Positions 10,236-19,388 are shown, counted from the stretch's first letter. The stretch: DNA of 64,000 nucleotides from Cellulomonas humilata (GCF_030814415.1 NZ_JAUSVB010000004.1:248001-312000); one strand, 5' to 3'. Program-made: numbers and translations. Notes: generated from the sequence alone by a model not told the origin.

Positions 10236-11452
10236 CCCTGGACCCCGCCACCGAGAGCCTGCTGCGCCGCGAGGCACCGCAGGTCCTCGGGGCGCTCGTA
10301 CGCCGGTTCGGCAGGTTCGACGTGGCGGAGGATGCCGTCCAGGAGGCGCTGCTCGCGGCCAGCACGCAGTGGGTCGCCGACGGGGTGCCCGAGAACCCAC
10401 GATCCTGGCTCGTCCGCGTGGGCTACCGACGCATGGTCGACCTGCTGCGGTCCGAGCAGGCTCGGCGCCGACGTGAGCTGGAGCTGGGAGTGGCCGACGT
10501 CGCCGTTCCTCCTGGCCGCTCGGATGACGACAGCCTCACCCTGCTGCTGCTCTGCTGCCACCCGACGCTCAGCCCGGTGTCCCAGGTCGCTCTGACGCTG
10601 CGAGCCGTGGGTGGGCTCAGCACCCGCGAGATCGCGCACGCCTACGGCGTCAGCGAGGCGACGATGGGCACGCGGATCAGCCGCGCCAAGCAGCAGCTGG
10701 CCGCGGCGGGGGCGAGGTTCACGCCGCCGGCCGCGTCCGACCGCGCCGACCGGGTCGCCGCGGTCCGCCACGTGCTGTACCTCGTGTTCAACGAGGGCTA
10801 CACCGCGACCGCGGGGGACGAGCTCGGCCGCGTGGACCTTGCGCACGAGGCCATCCGGCTCACCCGGCTGCTCGTCGACGCTGAGCCGACCGACCCCGAG
10901 GCCGCCGGCCTGCTCGCCCTCATGCTCCTGACCGAGTCACGACGTGCTGCGCGCACCGACCCCGACGGCCGGCTCGTCCCTCTCGACCTGCAGGACCGCA
11001 GCCGGTGGGACGCGGCACTCGTCGCCGAAGGCGTCGCACTGCTCGACAGCGCCTGGGCGCGGCCGAGTCCCGGCCCGTTCCGCGTCCAGGCCGCGATCGC
11101 CGCCTTGCACGCCACACCCGGCGACACCGACTGGGTCGAGGTCGCCGGCCTCTACGCCGTCCTCGAACAGCTCAGCCCGACCGGACCGGTCCGGCTCGGT
11201 CGGGTCGTCGCCGTGGCCCATGCCCTCGGACCGCAGCGCGGGCTCCAGCTGCTCGACGAGCAGGCCCGGCTGGGTTCCGACGACCTCACCGCCCAGCGGT
11301 TCCACGCTGTCCGTGCCCATCTGCTCGACCAGCTCGGCGATCCTCACGGGGCGGCCGAGCACTTTCGGACGGCGGCATCGCTGACGTCGAACGCCGTGGA
11401 GCGCACCTACCTGCTCGAGCAGGCCGCGTCGGCCGATGCCGAGCGGCAGTGA
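10232..11452 (+). CDS. ECF42-type RNA polymerase sigma factor with TPR-like C-terminal domain
   Basis: A 406-residue sigma factor. Region 2 covers about residues 10-80 (FDVAEDAVQEALLAA, then NPRSWLVRVGYRRMVDLLR). Region 4 lies near residues 105-160 (LRAVGGLSTREIAHAYGVSE). The remaining roughly 230 residues form a helical, TPR-like extension starting around LVFNEGYTAT. That extension is typical of ECF42 proteins and is thought to replace an anti-sigma factor in control. No anti-sigma gene is present. The start overlaps the DGPF gene by four bases. The gene ends convergently with the methyltransferase, with no clear hairpin in between. Confidence 0.92.
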   Translation: MTLDPATESLLRREAPQVLGALVRRFGRFDVAEDAVQEALLAASTQWVADGVPENPRSWLVRVGYRRMVDLLRSEQARRRRELELGVADVAVPPGRSDDDSLTLLLLCCHPTLSPVSQVALTLRAVGGLSTREIAHAYGVSEATMGTRISRAKQQLAAAGARFTPPAASDRADRVAAVRHVLYLVFNEGYTATAGDELGRVDLAHEAIRLTRLLVDAEPTDPEAAGLLALMLLTESRRAARTDPDGRLVPLDLQDRSRWDAALVAEGVALLDSAWARPSPGPFRVQAAIAALHATPGDTDWVEVAGLYAVLEQLSPTGPVRLGRVVAVAHALGPQRGLQLLDEQARLGSDDLTAQRFHAVRAHLLDQLGDPHGAAEHFRTAASLTSNAVERTYLLEQAASADAERQ

Positions 11453-11501
11453 GCTCGCCGAGGTTCCCCTGGCCCCCTGCTGCCGACAGCGCACGAGCGG
11501 G

Positions 11502-12326
11502 TCAGGCGACTGCGGGACGCGCACCGAGCGTGTAGCGGATCTCGCCGCCCAGGGCGAGCCGTCCGGAGGCGTCGGTGATCGAGCCTGCCAGGGCCACGAG
11601 CTGGGCGTGGATCTCGTCGTGCGCCTCGGGTGGGACGACCTCCCACATGGCCCGCTGCCCGTGCGACCACGAGAACTCGACGAGGTGATCAGCGTCGCGC
11701 AGGACGGCCTCGACCGTCCGGCTGACCGTCCTGACGTCGGCAAGGCCGGCACCGGCCAGCAGCTCCTCCATCCCACGGTCGGACCCGAACGGTCCGCCCA
11801 GGCCACTGGCCCGGCCGTGGAGCATGGCCGGGGGCAGGTACGGGAGGAACAGCTCGTCGACCCGGCGCCATCGTTCGTCCTGCGAGCCGATCGTCGTGAC
11901 CCCCAGGCGGCCTCCGGGAACGAGCAGCGCGGACCATGCGTCGAGCGCGGCCACAGGGTCCGGCAGGAAGAACAGGACCAGCGAGGCGGCGACGACGTCG
12001 AAGGACGCAGCGGCGAAGCCGGGAGCGCGGGCGTCGCCCACGACGACCTCGACGTGTGAGAAGGCGGCCAGGTCGCGTGCCGTCAGCTCCACCATCCGCG
12101 GCGCCAGGTCGATGCCGACGGCACGGCCGCCGGGGCCGGTGGCGAGCGCCAGCGGTCGCAGTGCCGCTCCCCGGCCGCAGCCGATGTCGAGCACGCGCTC
12201 GCCCGGCCGGACGTCGAGCTCGGCGACCAGACCTGCGGCGATGGGGCCGAACCACGGCACGCCCACGGCGTCGTAGACGTCGGCCGCTCGGTCGAACACG
12301 CCGACGATGCCCTGCGGCTGCGCCAT
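11502..12326 (-). CDS. SAM-dependent methyltransferase (class I)
   Basis: A 274-residue protein with a Rossmann methyltransferase core. Motif I is VLDIGCGRGAALRPLA (about residues 46-61), an acidic residue follows in AVGIDLAPRMVE, and motif II is VVVGDARAPGF. The C-terminal third contains HGQRAMWEVVPPE and may form a substrate cap, as in the UbiE/Methyltransf_11 group. Substrate unknown. The start at 12326 (MAQPQG) was preferred over an upstream in-frame ATG 12 codons earlier because homologous domains begin close to this point. It diverges from the RibD-like gene; the roughly 110 bases between them must hold both promoters. Confidence 0.8.
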   Translation of the reverse strand: MAQPQGIVGVFDRAADVYDAVGVPWFGPIAAGLVAELDVRPGERVLDIGCGRGAALRPLALATGPGGRAVGIDLAPRMVELTARDLAAFSHVEVVVGDARAPGFAAASFDVVAASLVLFFLPDPVAALDAWSALLVPGGRLGVTTIGSQDERWRRVDELFLPYLPPAMLHGRASGLGGPFGSDRGMEELLAGAGLADVRTVSRTVEAVLRDADHLVEFSWSHGQRAMWEVVPPEAHDEIHAQLVALAGSITDASGRLALGGEIRYTLGARPAVA

Positions 12327-12438
12327 CCGGTCACCATCGCATCGCGCGGCAGGGGCGGACAAGGGAGGCGCCGCGCTGCCGGTGACGGCTCGCCAGGACG
12401 TCGCTGGACATGTGGGTGCCTCGACCTACCGTGTCGCG

Positions 12439-13176
12439 ATGGCATCGACGCGTCCACGGGTAGTGCTGTCCGTCACGGCGACGGTCGACGGCCGGGTGAG
12501 CCTCGGTCGCGAGGAACGGCTGCTCGACGACGACGTCGACCGCCGATGGAGGTCGATCTGGCCGCCGGACGTGGAGGAGCTGCTGGCCCGACGCGCGACC
12601 GCGATCGAACGGCTCCAGCCGACCGCCGTCCTCGAAGGCAGCGGCACGTTCGTCGCCGGCACCGCCGGTCCGGTCGAGCTGCCGGACACCGACGGCCAGG
12701 CGTGGACGGACTTCGTGCCTCACCGGACACCGAAGTGGTTCGTGGTGGTCGACGGGCGGGGCCGCGTGCCGTGGAGCCACAAGGGCGACGCGATCACCAG
12801 CCTGCTGGTGCTGGTGTCGAGGAGCACCCCCTCGACCTACCTCGCCCACCTCCGACGCGAGGAGATCCCGTACCTGGTCGTGGGGACGGCCCGGGTCGAC
12901 CTCGAGCTGGCGCTGATCAGGCTCCGTGAGGTGCTCGGTGTCGAGTGCGTCGTCGCCGAGTCCGGAGGAGGGCTCAACGGTGCGCTCCTCGACGCCGGGC
13001 TCGTCGACGAGCTGCACGTCCTCACTGTTCCCGGCCTGGTCGGCGGGCTGAGCACCCCGTCGATCATGGACGGGCCGGAGCGCCGGCCGGGAACCAGCCC
13101 GATCGCACTGCGCGCGACGCACGTCGAGGTCGGGTCGCACGGGTCGGTCCTGGCGAGCTATGCGGTCGTGCGCTGA
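12439..13176 (+). CDS. RibD C-terminal / dihydrofolate-reductase-like protein
   Basis: A 245-residue protein of the RibD_C superfamily, which reduces pterin- or pyrimidine-type substrates with NADPH. Supporting segments are the first strand RPRVVLSVTATVDGRVS, a middle IPYLVVGTARVD, and the late ECVVAESGGGLNGALLDAGLVDELHV block, typical of riboflavin-specific reductases and their paralogues. The N-terminal deaminase domain of full RibD is absent, and no other riboflavin genes are nearby, so a role in riboflavin synthesis is doubtful. The ATG at 12439 gives a domain-length protein. Confidence 0.8.
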   Translation: MASTRPRVVLSVTATVDGRVSLGREERLLDDDVDRRWRSIWPPDVEELLARRATAIERLQPTAVLEGSGTFVAGTAGPVELPDTDGQAWTDFVPHRTPKWFVVVDGRGRVPWSHKGDAITSLLVLVSRSTPSTYLAHLRREEIPYLVVGTARVDLELALIRLREVLGVECVVAESGGGLNGALLDAGLVDELHVLTVPGLVGGLSTPSIMDGPERRPGTSPIALRATHVEVGSHGSVLASYAVVR

Positions 13177-13343
13177 CCGAGGATGCGAGCGGCTCTCGTG
13201 GTGGTGACCGAGCTCGGCGTGCGCAGCGGTCAGATCATCCACGGGGCACCCGCGGCGTCGTCGCGCACCTCAGGACAGAGCGGTCGTTCACGCGGTGTGC
13301 ATGATGCGAGCCACCTCGACGGTGCGGTGCACTCGACCATCGG

Positions 13344-14036
13344 CTGAGGCGTACCGCGCTGGCAGCCTTCAGTGGGAAGGCGCAGCACATCCGCCGCAGC
13401 GCCGAGGTCGCCGGTGCGCTGCCCACCGTGCACGTCCACGGCTTCGCGATCTCGGGAACCTGTCTCATGCCGACCGCGCGCCTGCTGGCCCGCCGGGCCC
13501 TCAACGTCGTCCCGGACCTGCCCGGCTACGGCAAGAGCGAGAACTGGACCTACACGCTCCGGATCCCCGCCCTGGCGAACGCGCTGCCCGAGATCCTCGA
13601 CGAGCTCGAGCTGGAGAAGGTCGTGCTCGTCGGCAACTCGATGGGCTGCCCGGTGATCCTCGACGTCGCGCACACGGCGCCCGACCGCGTCGACCGGATG
13701 GTCCCGATCTCCCCCGCCGGTCGCGCCCAGAACCAGCCGCTCTACCGGGCCGCCGGCCAGCTCGCCGTGGACGCGGTCCGGGAGAACCACGGCATGGCGC
13801 GCGTCGCCGTGCCCGGCTACCTCCGGTTCGGCGTCGTCAACGCCGTCACGCTCTTCGGCGAGATGACGCGCCGTCCCGACACGACCGTCGCACTCATCGA
13901 AGGCGCCGCGCACTCGGTGAACTTCAGCCACCCCGGAGAGCTCGCGCACGTCATCTCGTCCTGGCTCGACGGCGTCGACGACGACCCCGACCAGCCCGGC
14001 CTGAGCCGGGTCCTGCTGGTTCCGCGTCGTTCCTGA
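13344..14036 (+). pseudogene. Damaged alpha/beta hydrolase gene
   Basis: The frame encodes recognisable hydrolase blocks: HVHGFAISGTCLMPTARLLA (oxyanion HG), PDLPGYGKS, the nucleophile elbow VGNSMG and a terminal EGAAHSVNFSHPGELAHVI with the catalytic histidine. Two defects stand out. No ATG, GTG or TTG is available upstream of the homologous region (which starts about 13344 after an in-frame TGA at 13302); the first GTG, at 13428, would remove the opening strands. The protein also jumps from FGEMTRRP straight to DTTVALIEGAAH, lacking the roughly 40 residues that normally hold the acidic residue of the triad. Expression from the 13428 GTG as a 202-residue protein is possible but would probably be inactive. 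Confidence 0.6.
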
Positions 14037-14224
14037 CGTGTGGCGACCGGTCAGCCGGTGGGCCACCCCCGAAACCGCTGGCGCAGCCGGCCGTGCGGAG
14101 TGAGCATGGGTCGCATGTCTGCTCCGGCCGCTGCCGATCACTGATCGCGGATCTGCTCACCTGATCGCGCCCGTCACCACGACGGGTGCATGTGCGCGCC
14201 CCGACGGCCGGAAGCAGCTACCCC

Positions 14225-15085
14225 ATGACCTCTCCTTCGTCGTGGGTCGAGATCGCGTGTGACGAGTCCGGGTTCTCCGGCAGCAACCTCCTCGACCCCC
14301 TCTCGCCCGTGCTCGTCCACGCGAGCACCGACCTGTCGGTGCCCGAGGCCACCGACGTGGTCGCCGCACTGCGGTCCCCACCAGGCGGTCGGTCCGAGTA
14401 CAAGTCCGGCCGGCTGCTGCGGACGGACCAGCGTCCGGCGCTGGAGTGGTTCCTCGCGACGCTCCGCGGTCGTTCGCACGTCCACGTGACCGACAAGACC
14501 GCGTTCGTGGCGGCCCGGGTGCTCGAGCTGTTCACGGAGGAGCCGTCGTACGGGGCGGGCACGAGCCTGGGCCGAGACCACTCCGCTGCCGTGCGCGCGC
14601 TCCGGGGCCACCGGGGGTTCCTCGCGGCGTTCGTCGACCTCGCCCGGACGAAGCGGCTCCGGATGGTCGACCGCGACGCGATCGATCGGTTCGTCGCGGC
14701 GATACCCGCCGATGTGCCGGTGCTGCACGACCTGACGACCGGGCTGGTCGAGGGGGTGATGGTCCGGCTGGTCGACGGTGATCCTGCATACCCGCCACCG
14801 CTGGAGCCGCTGGTGCCGGCCCTCGCCGAGACGTTGCTGTTCTGGAGCGCCCGAGCAGGATCGATCGCGGTGGTGCATGACGAGCAGAGCGCGCTGACCC
14901 GGGGCCGGGTGGCCCGGCTGGGGACGTTCCTCGCCGAGGCCGTGTCCCCGTCGCCGGCACCGATGCGCTCGTTCCGGCAGGTCGACTCGCGGGACGACCC
15001 GCGCGTCCAGGTCGCCGACCTGCTGGCCGGGATCGCCCACCGCTGCTTCAGCGACCGCCACGAGCCGGAGAACGTTCTCCAGTAA
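14225..15085 (+). CDS. DUF3800-like protein
   Basis: A 286-residue soluble protein. It opens with VEIACDESGFSGSN and ends with DSRDDPRVQVADLLAG. The early D-E-S-G and the late aspartates of a Q-x-ADLLAG helix are the hallmark of DUF3800, an RNase H-like fold of uncertain function often found near mobile or defence genes. No such genes are adjacent here. An in-frame GTG at 14186 would add 13 residues; the ATG was preferred, with GGAAG about 12 bases upstream. The preceding 190 bases hold nothing recognisable. The last codons overlap the first of the palindromes upstream of the GH16 gene. Confidence 0.65.
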   Translation: MTSPSSWVEIACDESGFSGSNLLDPLSPVLVHASTDLSVPEATDVVAALRSPPGGRSEYKSGRLLRTDQRPALEWFLATLRGRSHVHVTDKTAFVAARVLELFTEEPSYGAGTSLGRDHSAAVRALRGHRGFLAAFVDLARTKRLRMVDRDAIDRFVAAIPADVPVLHDLTTGLVEGVMVRLVDGDPAYPPPLEPLVPALAETLLFWSARAGSIAVVHDEQSALTRGRVARLGTFLAEAVSPSPAPMRSFRQVDSRDDPRVQVADLLAGIAHRCFSDRHEPENVLQ

Positions 15086-15176
15086 CAGTTACTTGCCAGT
15101 CAGTAACACTCACCGTTACTGTCTCGCAAAACGGACAGGTCGCCCCCACGCGTGCGCAGCGTCGTGACACGTGTCA
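15067..15176 (+). promoter_or_regulatory. Cluster of four operator-like palindromes upstream of GH16
   Basis: Four inverted repeats lie in the 165 bases before the GH16 start. 15067-15080 is a perfect 14-bp palindrome with central CG (GGAGAAC|GTTCTCC). 15081-15093 is AGTAAC-A-GTTACT. 15101-15121 is CAGTAAC-N7-GTTACTG. 15165-15176 is TGACAC|GTGTCA. The first and last have the central CG and 12-14-bp size of LacI-family operators common at actinobacterial glycosidase genes. The middle pair share the AGTAAC half-site, so they may bind one dimeric regulator twice. Binding proteins are not identified. Confidence 0.6.
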
Positions 15177-15230
15177 ACGGGCAGCAGCTCCCCTCCCTGT
15201 CCGATCGCCGAACGGTTCCAGGAGGCAACG

Positions 15231-16502
15231 ATGCATCCCGTACGCCCACGCACCGCCACCCACCGAGCACACGCCCTCGCCGCGGCACTCGGAGCCGCCG
15301 CCCTGGTCGCCGCCGGGCTCGTGGCCACGACCTCGACCCCCGCCGAGGCCGCCATCGGTGACGTCATCTGGTCGCAGGAGTTCAACGGCTCCGCCGGCAG
15401 CGCCCCCGACTCCGCCGTCTGGAGCTACGACACCGGGGCCGGCGGCTGGGGCAACGCCGAGCTGCAGAACTACACGACGTCCCGCAACAACTCCGCGCTC
15501 GACGGGCAGGGCAACCTCGTCATCACCGCCCGGCGGGAGGGTGACGGGTCGTACACGTCCGCACGGCTGCAGAGCAACAACAAGTTCGAGGTGAAGTACG
15601 GCCGCGTCGAGGCCCGCATCCAGATCCCGCGCGGCCAGGGCATCTGGCCGGCGTTCTGGATGCTCGGCGGCGACTTCCCGCAGAACGCGTGGCCGTCCTC
15701 CGGCGAGATCGACATCATGGAGAACGTCGGCAAGGAGCCGCACCGCGTCTACGGCACGGTGCACGGCCCCGGCTACTCCGGCGGCAGCGGCATCACGGGC
15801 GCGTACCAGCACCCGCAGAACTGGTCGTTCGCGGACACCTTCCACACGTTCGCCGTGGACTGGAAGCCCGGCTCGATCACGTGGTCGGTCGACGGCAACG
15901 TCTTCCACCAGGTCACCACCGCCAGCGTCGGCGGCAACCCGTGGGTGTTCGACAAGGCCTACTTCCTCATCCTCAACGTCGCCGTCGGCGGCCAGTGGCC
16001 GGGCTACCCGGACGGCACGACCCAGTTCCCGCAGCAGATGAAGGTCGACTACGTCCGGGTCTACGACAACGGCTCCGGCTCGGGAGGCGGCGGCGGGGGC
16101 GGCGGCTCGCTCCCCACCGGCACGGGCACGATCCGCGTCGCGAACTCGCTGTGCCTCGACGTGCCCTGGGCGCAGACGAACGACGGCAACCCGATCCAGG
16201 TCGTCGGCTGCAACGGCAACGCCGCCCAGCAGTGGACCCGCGGTTCCGACGGCACCGTCCGCGCGCTGGGCAAGTGCCTCGACGTCAGCGGCGGCGGGAC
16301 CGCCAACGGGACCGTCGTGCAGCTGTGGACGTGCAACGGGACCGGCGCCCAGAAGTGGACGTACGACTCCGGGACCCGTGCGCTGAAGAACCCGCAGTCG
16401 GGCCGCTGCCTCGATGCCGTCGGCGGCACGCCGGTGCACGACGGGCAGCGCGTGAACCTGTGGGACTGCCACGGAGGTGCGAACCAGCAGTGGTACCTGT
16501 GA
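15231..16502 (+). CDS. Secreted GH16 endo-beta-glucanase with CBM13 (ricin-type) module
   Basis: A 423-residue secreted enzyme. A signal peptide (residues 1 to about 41, ending in PAEAA) is followed by a GH16 domain (about 43-281). The catalytic motif is E159-I-D-I-M-E164 inside GEIDIMENVG. A glycine/serine linker follows, then a ricin-type beta-trefoil (about 296-423) with three QxW repeats (QQWTR, QKWTY, QQWYL). GH16 enzymes with the extra methionine in this motif are usually beta-1,3- or beta-1,3-1,4-glucanases (laminarinases), which is the likely activity. AGGAGG precedes the ATG. Four operator-like palindromes lie upstream, so sugar-responsive repression is likely. Confidence 0.93.
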   Translation: MHPVRPRTATHRAHALAAALGAAALVAAGLVATTSTPAEAAIGDVIWSQEFNGSAGSAPDSAVWSYDTGAGGWGNAELQNYTTSRNNSALDGQGNLVITARREGDGSYTSARLQSNNKFEVKYGRVEARIQIPRGQGIWPAFWMLGGDFPQNAWPSSGEIDIMENVGKEPHRVYGTVHGPGYSGGSGITGAYQHPQNWSFADTFHTFAVDWKPGSITWSVDGNVFHQVTTASVGGNPWVFDKAYFLILNVAVGGQWPGYPDGTTQFPQQMKVDYVRVYDNGSGSGGGGGGGGSLPTGTGTIRVANSLCLDVPWAQTNDGNPIQVVGCNGNAAQQWTRGSDGTVRALGKCLDVSGGGTANGTVVQLWTCNGTGAQKWTYDSGTRALKNPQSGRCLDAVGGTPVHDGQRVNLWDCHGGANQQWYL

Positions 16503-16591
16503 CGCGCTGAGCCGTCCGGCAGCCCGGTCGCTCCGGGCTGTCGGACGTGCGCGTCTGGACGGGCACCCCGGCCAGCGGGAACATCACGAGC

Positions 16592-17533
16592 ATGGCGAAC
16601 GAACAGCTCAAGGCCTCGGACGACCCGTACTTCGCCCACGAGACGTACCGCCACCTGCGCACGATGCTCGTCGCGCTTCCCGCGCTCCTGCTGACCGGCC
16701 TGGTCGGCGCAGCGTTCGCCTTCGGTCTCGACTCGATCCAGGGCTCCATCAGCGCCTACTACCTGGGCCCGATGCGGGACGTGTTCGTCGGCTGCATGGT
16801 CGGGATCGCCGTGTGCCTGGTCGCCTACCGCGGCGAAGCCCTCGAGGACTACGCCCTCAACCTCGCCGGCTTCTACGCGCTGTTCGTCGCGTTCGTCCCG
16901 ACCCAGCTGGCGCACTCCCTGGCGAAGCTCGGGACGGAGCAGGAGCGGGCCGACGTCATCGCATCACTGCGCGTCACGATCGCCGCCGTCCTGCTCGTCA
17001 GCGCCGCGTTCCTCACCGTCGAGGTGCGGACGGGTCACTGGGCATACCGGGAGCTGCGCAAGAACACCGTGACCAGATGGTTCTTCCGGATCTCCACCGT
17101 GCTCGCGGTCGCGTTCATCGTCCTGCTCGTGTGGCGCACGCTCGAAGGAGAGACCTTCGACAACGTCCACGTCGCTGCGGCCGTGCTGCTCATCGCGAGC
17201 ATGGCGACCGCGGTCGCGAGCTACGCCTGGCCCGCACGGACCGGCTCCATGCGCCCGCCCACGGAGAGGTCGAAGAAGCGCAGGGACTCCGGCAGGACGG
17301 GCGACGGCACGGGCACGTACCAGTGGATCTTCTGGCTCATGGTCGCCGGCGGGATCGTCATCGCCGTCGTCGCGGAGCTGGTGTTCGCGTCGGAGTACGC
17401 CGTCATCATCGCGGAGCTGTGGGAGCTGGGGCTGTTCGTCGCGTTCTGGCTCATCCAGACCCTCCAGAAGTGGGAACCGCCGACGGCCGAGGAGCAGCAG
17501 CAGGCGACGGACGGCGCGGCTGCCGGCGCCTGA
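16592..17533 (+). CDS. Multi-pass membrane protein of unknown function
   Basis: A 313-residue protein with about seven to eight hydrophobic segments. A conserved-looking SISAYYLGPMRDVFVGCMVG segment follows the first helix. The hydrophilic loop near residues 222-248 is rich in arginine and lysine, and the C-terminus is a short acidic, alanine/glutamine-rich tail. I do not recognise the family beyond resemblance to other uncharacterised actinobacterial membrane proteins with the SISAYY...MRDVFVG pattern. The ribosome site is weak. A perfect terminator hairpin follows the stop. The last roughly 90 bases reappear, damaged, at 21.36 kb. Confidence 0.75.
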   Translation: MANEQLKASDDPYFAHETYRHLRTMLVALPALLLTGLVGAAFAFGLDSIQGSISAYYLGPMRDVFVGCMVGIAVCLVAYRGEALEDYALNLAGFYALFVAFVPTQLAHSLAKLGTEQERADVIASLRVTIAAVLLVSAAFLTVEVRTGHWAYRELRKNTVTRWFFRISTVLAVAFIVLLVWRTLEGETFDNVHVAAAVLLIASMATAVASYAWPARTGSMRPPTERSKKRRDSGRTGDGTGTYQWIFWLMVAGGIVIAVVAELVFASEYAVIIAELWELGLFVAFWLIQTLQKWEPPTAEEQQQATDGAAAGA

Positions 17534-17540
17534 CACCGGA
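17447..17540 (+). repeat. Left copy of a direct repeat (3' end of membrane-protein gene)
   Basis: This stretch encodes the last 29 residues of the membrane protein plus a few bases. It matches 21362-21455 in the same orientation, about 85 percent by eye over the best 75 bases. The GH43 and GH27 genes lie between the two copies. Confidence 0.7.
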
Positions 17541-17541
17541 C

Positions 17542-17571
17542 CGGGGGCGACGGCATGCACCGTCGCCCCCG
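17542..17571. terminator. Perfect 12-bp hairpin between converging genes
   Basis: Bases 17542-17553 pair exactly with 17560-17571 around a six-base loop. It lies between the stop of the membrane-protein gene and the stop of the GH43 gene on the other strand, so it can serve as a terminator for both. Confidence 0.8.
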
Positions 17572-17594
17572 AGCGCCCAGTCAGCGGGGCCGGC

Positions 17595-19388
17595 TCACGA
17601 GCGGGACCACTTCATGCTCGTCGCCGTGGTGCACGTCCGCTGCTCCAGCGCGGCTCCCGCTGCGGTGGAGCCGTTGACCACGGTGAGGCACTTGGTGCTG
17701 TTGAGGTTGACCAGGTTGGCGTAGCCGTCCCCGGTCGATCGCCAGGTGAAGACCTGGTTGAGGTTGTTGTGGCAGGTGTACTGGATGATGGCTGCGCCGT
17801 CGGCGACGGACGCACCGGAGACGTCGATGCACTTGCCGCTGTGCACGCTCTGCAGCCGGACGTTGCCGTTGCCGGCGTCGAGGAAGCGCCACTGCTGCCA
17901 CGCCGTGCCGGTGCCCGTCCACTGCCCGATCACCGCGAGGTCCGCGGTGCTGGCCTGCTGGACGTCCATGACCTGCCCGCTGTTGCGGTTGGTCACGCGG
18001 TACGCCGTGGGAGTGGTGCTGCCGCCCCCGCCGAACTGCCACCAGTTCACGTTGAACAGGGTGCCGCTGCCACCGGTGAACCGCAGGAACAGGTCGTGCG
18101 TCCCGGTGGCCCCGGTGACCGGGCAGGTGGTCGTCGTCCAGGCCTGCCACCCCCCGGTGCCGCCGACGGTGCAGGTGCCGACGACAGGACCGCTCGCGCT
18201 GTCCAGCCGCACCTCGATCCGCCCGCCCGTGGTGGCGGAGGCCACCCGTGCCGAGAACGAGGAGGCGCCGGTGCCGAACGCGACGCCCTTGACCTTGACG
18301 TAGTCCCCGTTCTCGAGCCAGCCGATGTTCATCCCGCCCTCCGTGGACGGCTCCGTCTCGATCCCGGAGCCCCACGCGATCGTCTCGGCCTCCTGCCGGA
18401 CGAAGGGGTCGAGTGTGCCCACTTGCGGCGCGCCCGTCGCCGTCATGGAGAGCGTCGGGATGGAGCCGTCGGCGTTGTAGCTGAACTTCTCGACGGCCAC
18501 GGACCGCGTGTACCCGCCACCTCCCGGCAGCGCACCGTTGTGGTAGAAGAAGTACGACCCTCCCCGGAAGTCGACGATGCCGGCGTGGTTGGTGAAGCTG
18601 CTGCCCTGCGTGGGCATGACCGTGCCCCGGTAGGTCCACGGCCCGGTCGGCCCGGGTGATGTGGAGTAGCCGAGGAACTCGGAGCAGCACTTGGCCGCGA
18701 ACACGTTGTAGTACTGCCCGCCGCGCTTGTAGACCCACGGACCTTCCTCGTAGAGGGTCGGGCGGCTGGCATTGCCGGTGCGCGTCCCGAACCCCGCGGT
18801 GGTGAGCGGGATCTTCGTCGGGCTGCCGGAGTACGAGATCATGTCGGCGTTCAGCCGGACGTACCAGAGGTTGGGGTTGCCCCAGTACAGGTAGGCCTGC
18901 CCGTCGTCGTCGATCATGACGGACGGGTCGATCTCGTTGGTGCCGACGAGCGGACGGCCGAGCGCGTCGCGGAACGGACCGGTCGGGCTGTCGCTCACCC
19001 CGACACCGATGACCATCTGGCCGTTCGACCGCTGCCGCACCGGGACGTACCAGTAGAACTTCCCGTTGCGCTCGACGGTCTGCCCCGCCCAGGCGTTCGC
19101 GTCCGCCCAGGAGAAGGTCGCCAGCGACATCGGGGAGCCGTGGTCCGTCCAGTTGACCATGTCCGCCGACGAGAAGACCCTCCAGTCCTTCATCGTGAAG
19201 TACGTCGAGGCGTCCTCGTCGTGCCCGGTGTAGAGGTACACCCGGCCGTTGTGGACCAGCGGTGCCGGGTCGGCCGTGTAGAGGTGCTGGACGATCGGGT
19301 TGTCCGCCTGCGCGGGCGCCGGCAGCAGGGTGATGCCGCAGACGAAGGCGACGACCAGCGCGACGAGCGAGCGACGACGGCGCGTCAT
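17595..19388 (-). CDS. Secreted GH43 arabinofuranosidase/xylosidase with CBM6 and CBM13 modules
   Basis: A 597-residue modular enzyme. The signal peptide (1 to about 28, ending PAQA) is followed by a five-bladed GH43 domain (about 30-320). Visible catalytic elements are the early base aspartate in LYTADPAPLV, the pKa-modulating aspartate in NEIDPSVMID and the acid glutamate in YEEGPWVYK. Next comes a CBM6-type module beginning RQEAETIAWG and containing GGMNIGWLENGDYV, then a C-terminal ricin-type trefoil with QQWRF and late SMKW repeats. The layout resembles arabinoxylan arabinofuranohydrolases. The ATG overlaps the GH27 stop by four bases, so the pair is coupled. Confidence 0.9.
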   Translation of the reverse strand: MTRRRRSLVALVVAFVCGITLLPAPAQADNPIVQHLYTADPAPLVHNGRVYLYTGHDEDASTYFTMKDWRVFSSADMVNWTDHGSPMSLATFSWADANAWAGQTVERNGKFYWYVPVRQRSNGQMVIGVGVSDSPTGPFRDALGRPLVGTNEIDPSVMIDDDGQAYLYWGNPNLWYVRLNADMISYSGSPTKIPLTTAGFGTRTGNASRPTLYEEGPWVYKRGGQYYNVFAAKCCSEFLGYSTSPGPTGPWTYRGTVMPTQGSSFTNHAGIVDFRGGSYFFYHNGALPGGGGYTRSVAVEKFSYNADGSIPTLSMTATGAPQVGTLDPFVRQEAETIAWGSGIETEPSTEGGMNIGWLENGDYVKVKGVAFGTGASSFSARVASATTGGRIEVRLDSASGPVVGTCTVGGTGGWQAWTTTTCPVTGATGTHDLFLRFTGGSGTLFNVNWWQFGGGGSTTPTAYRVTNRNSGQVMDVQQASTADLAVIGQWTGTGTAWQQWRFLDAGNGNVRLQSVHSGKCIDVSGASVADGAAIIQYTCHNNLNQVFTWRSTGDGYANLVNLNSTKCLTVVNGSTAAGAALEQRTCTTATSMKWSRS

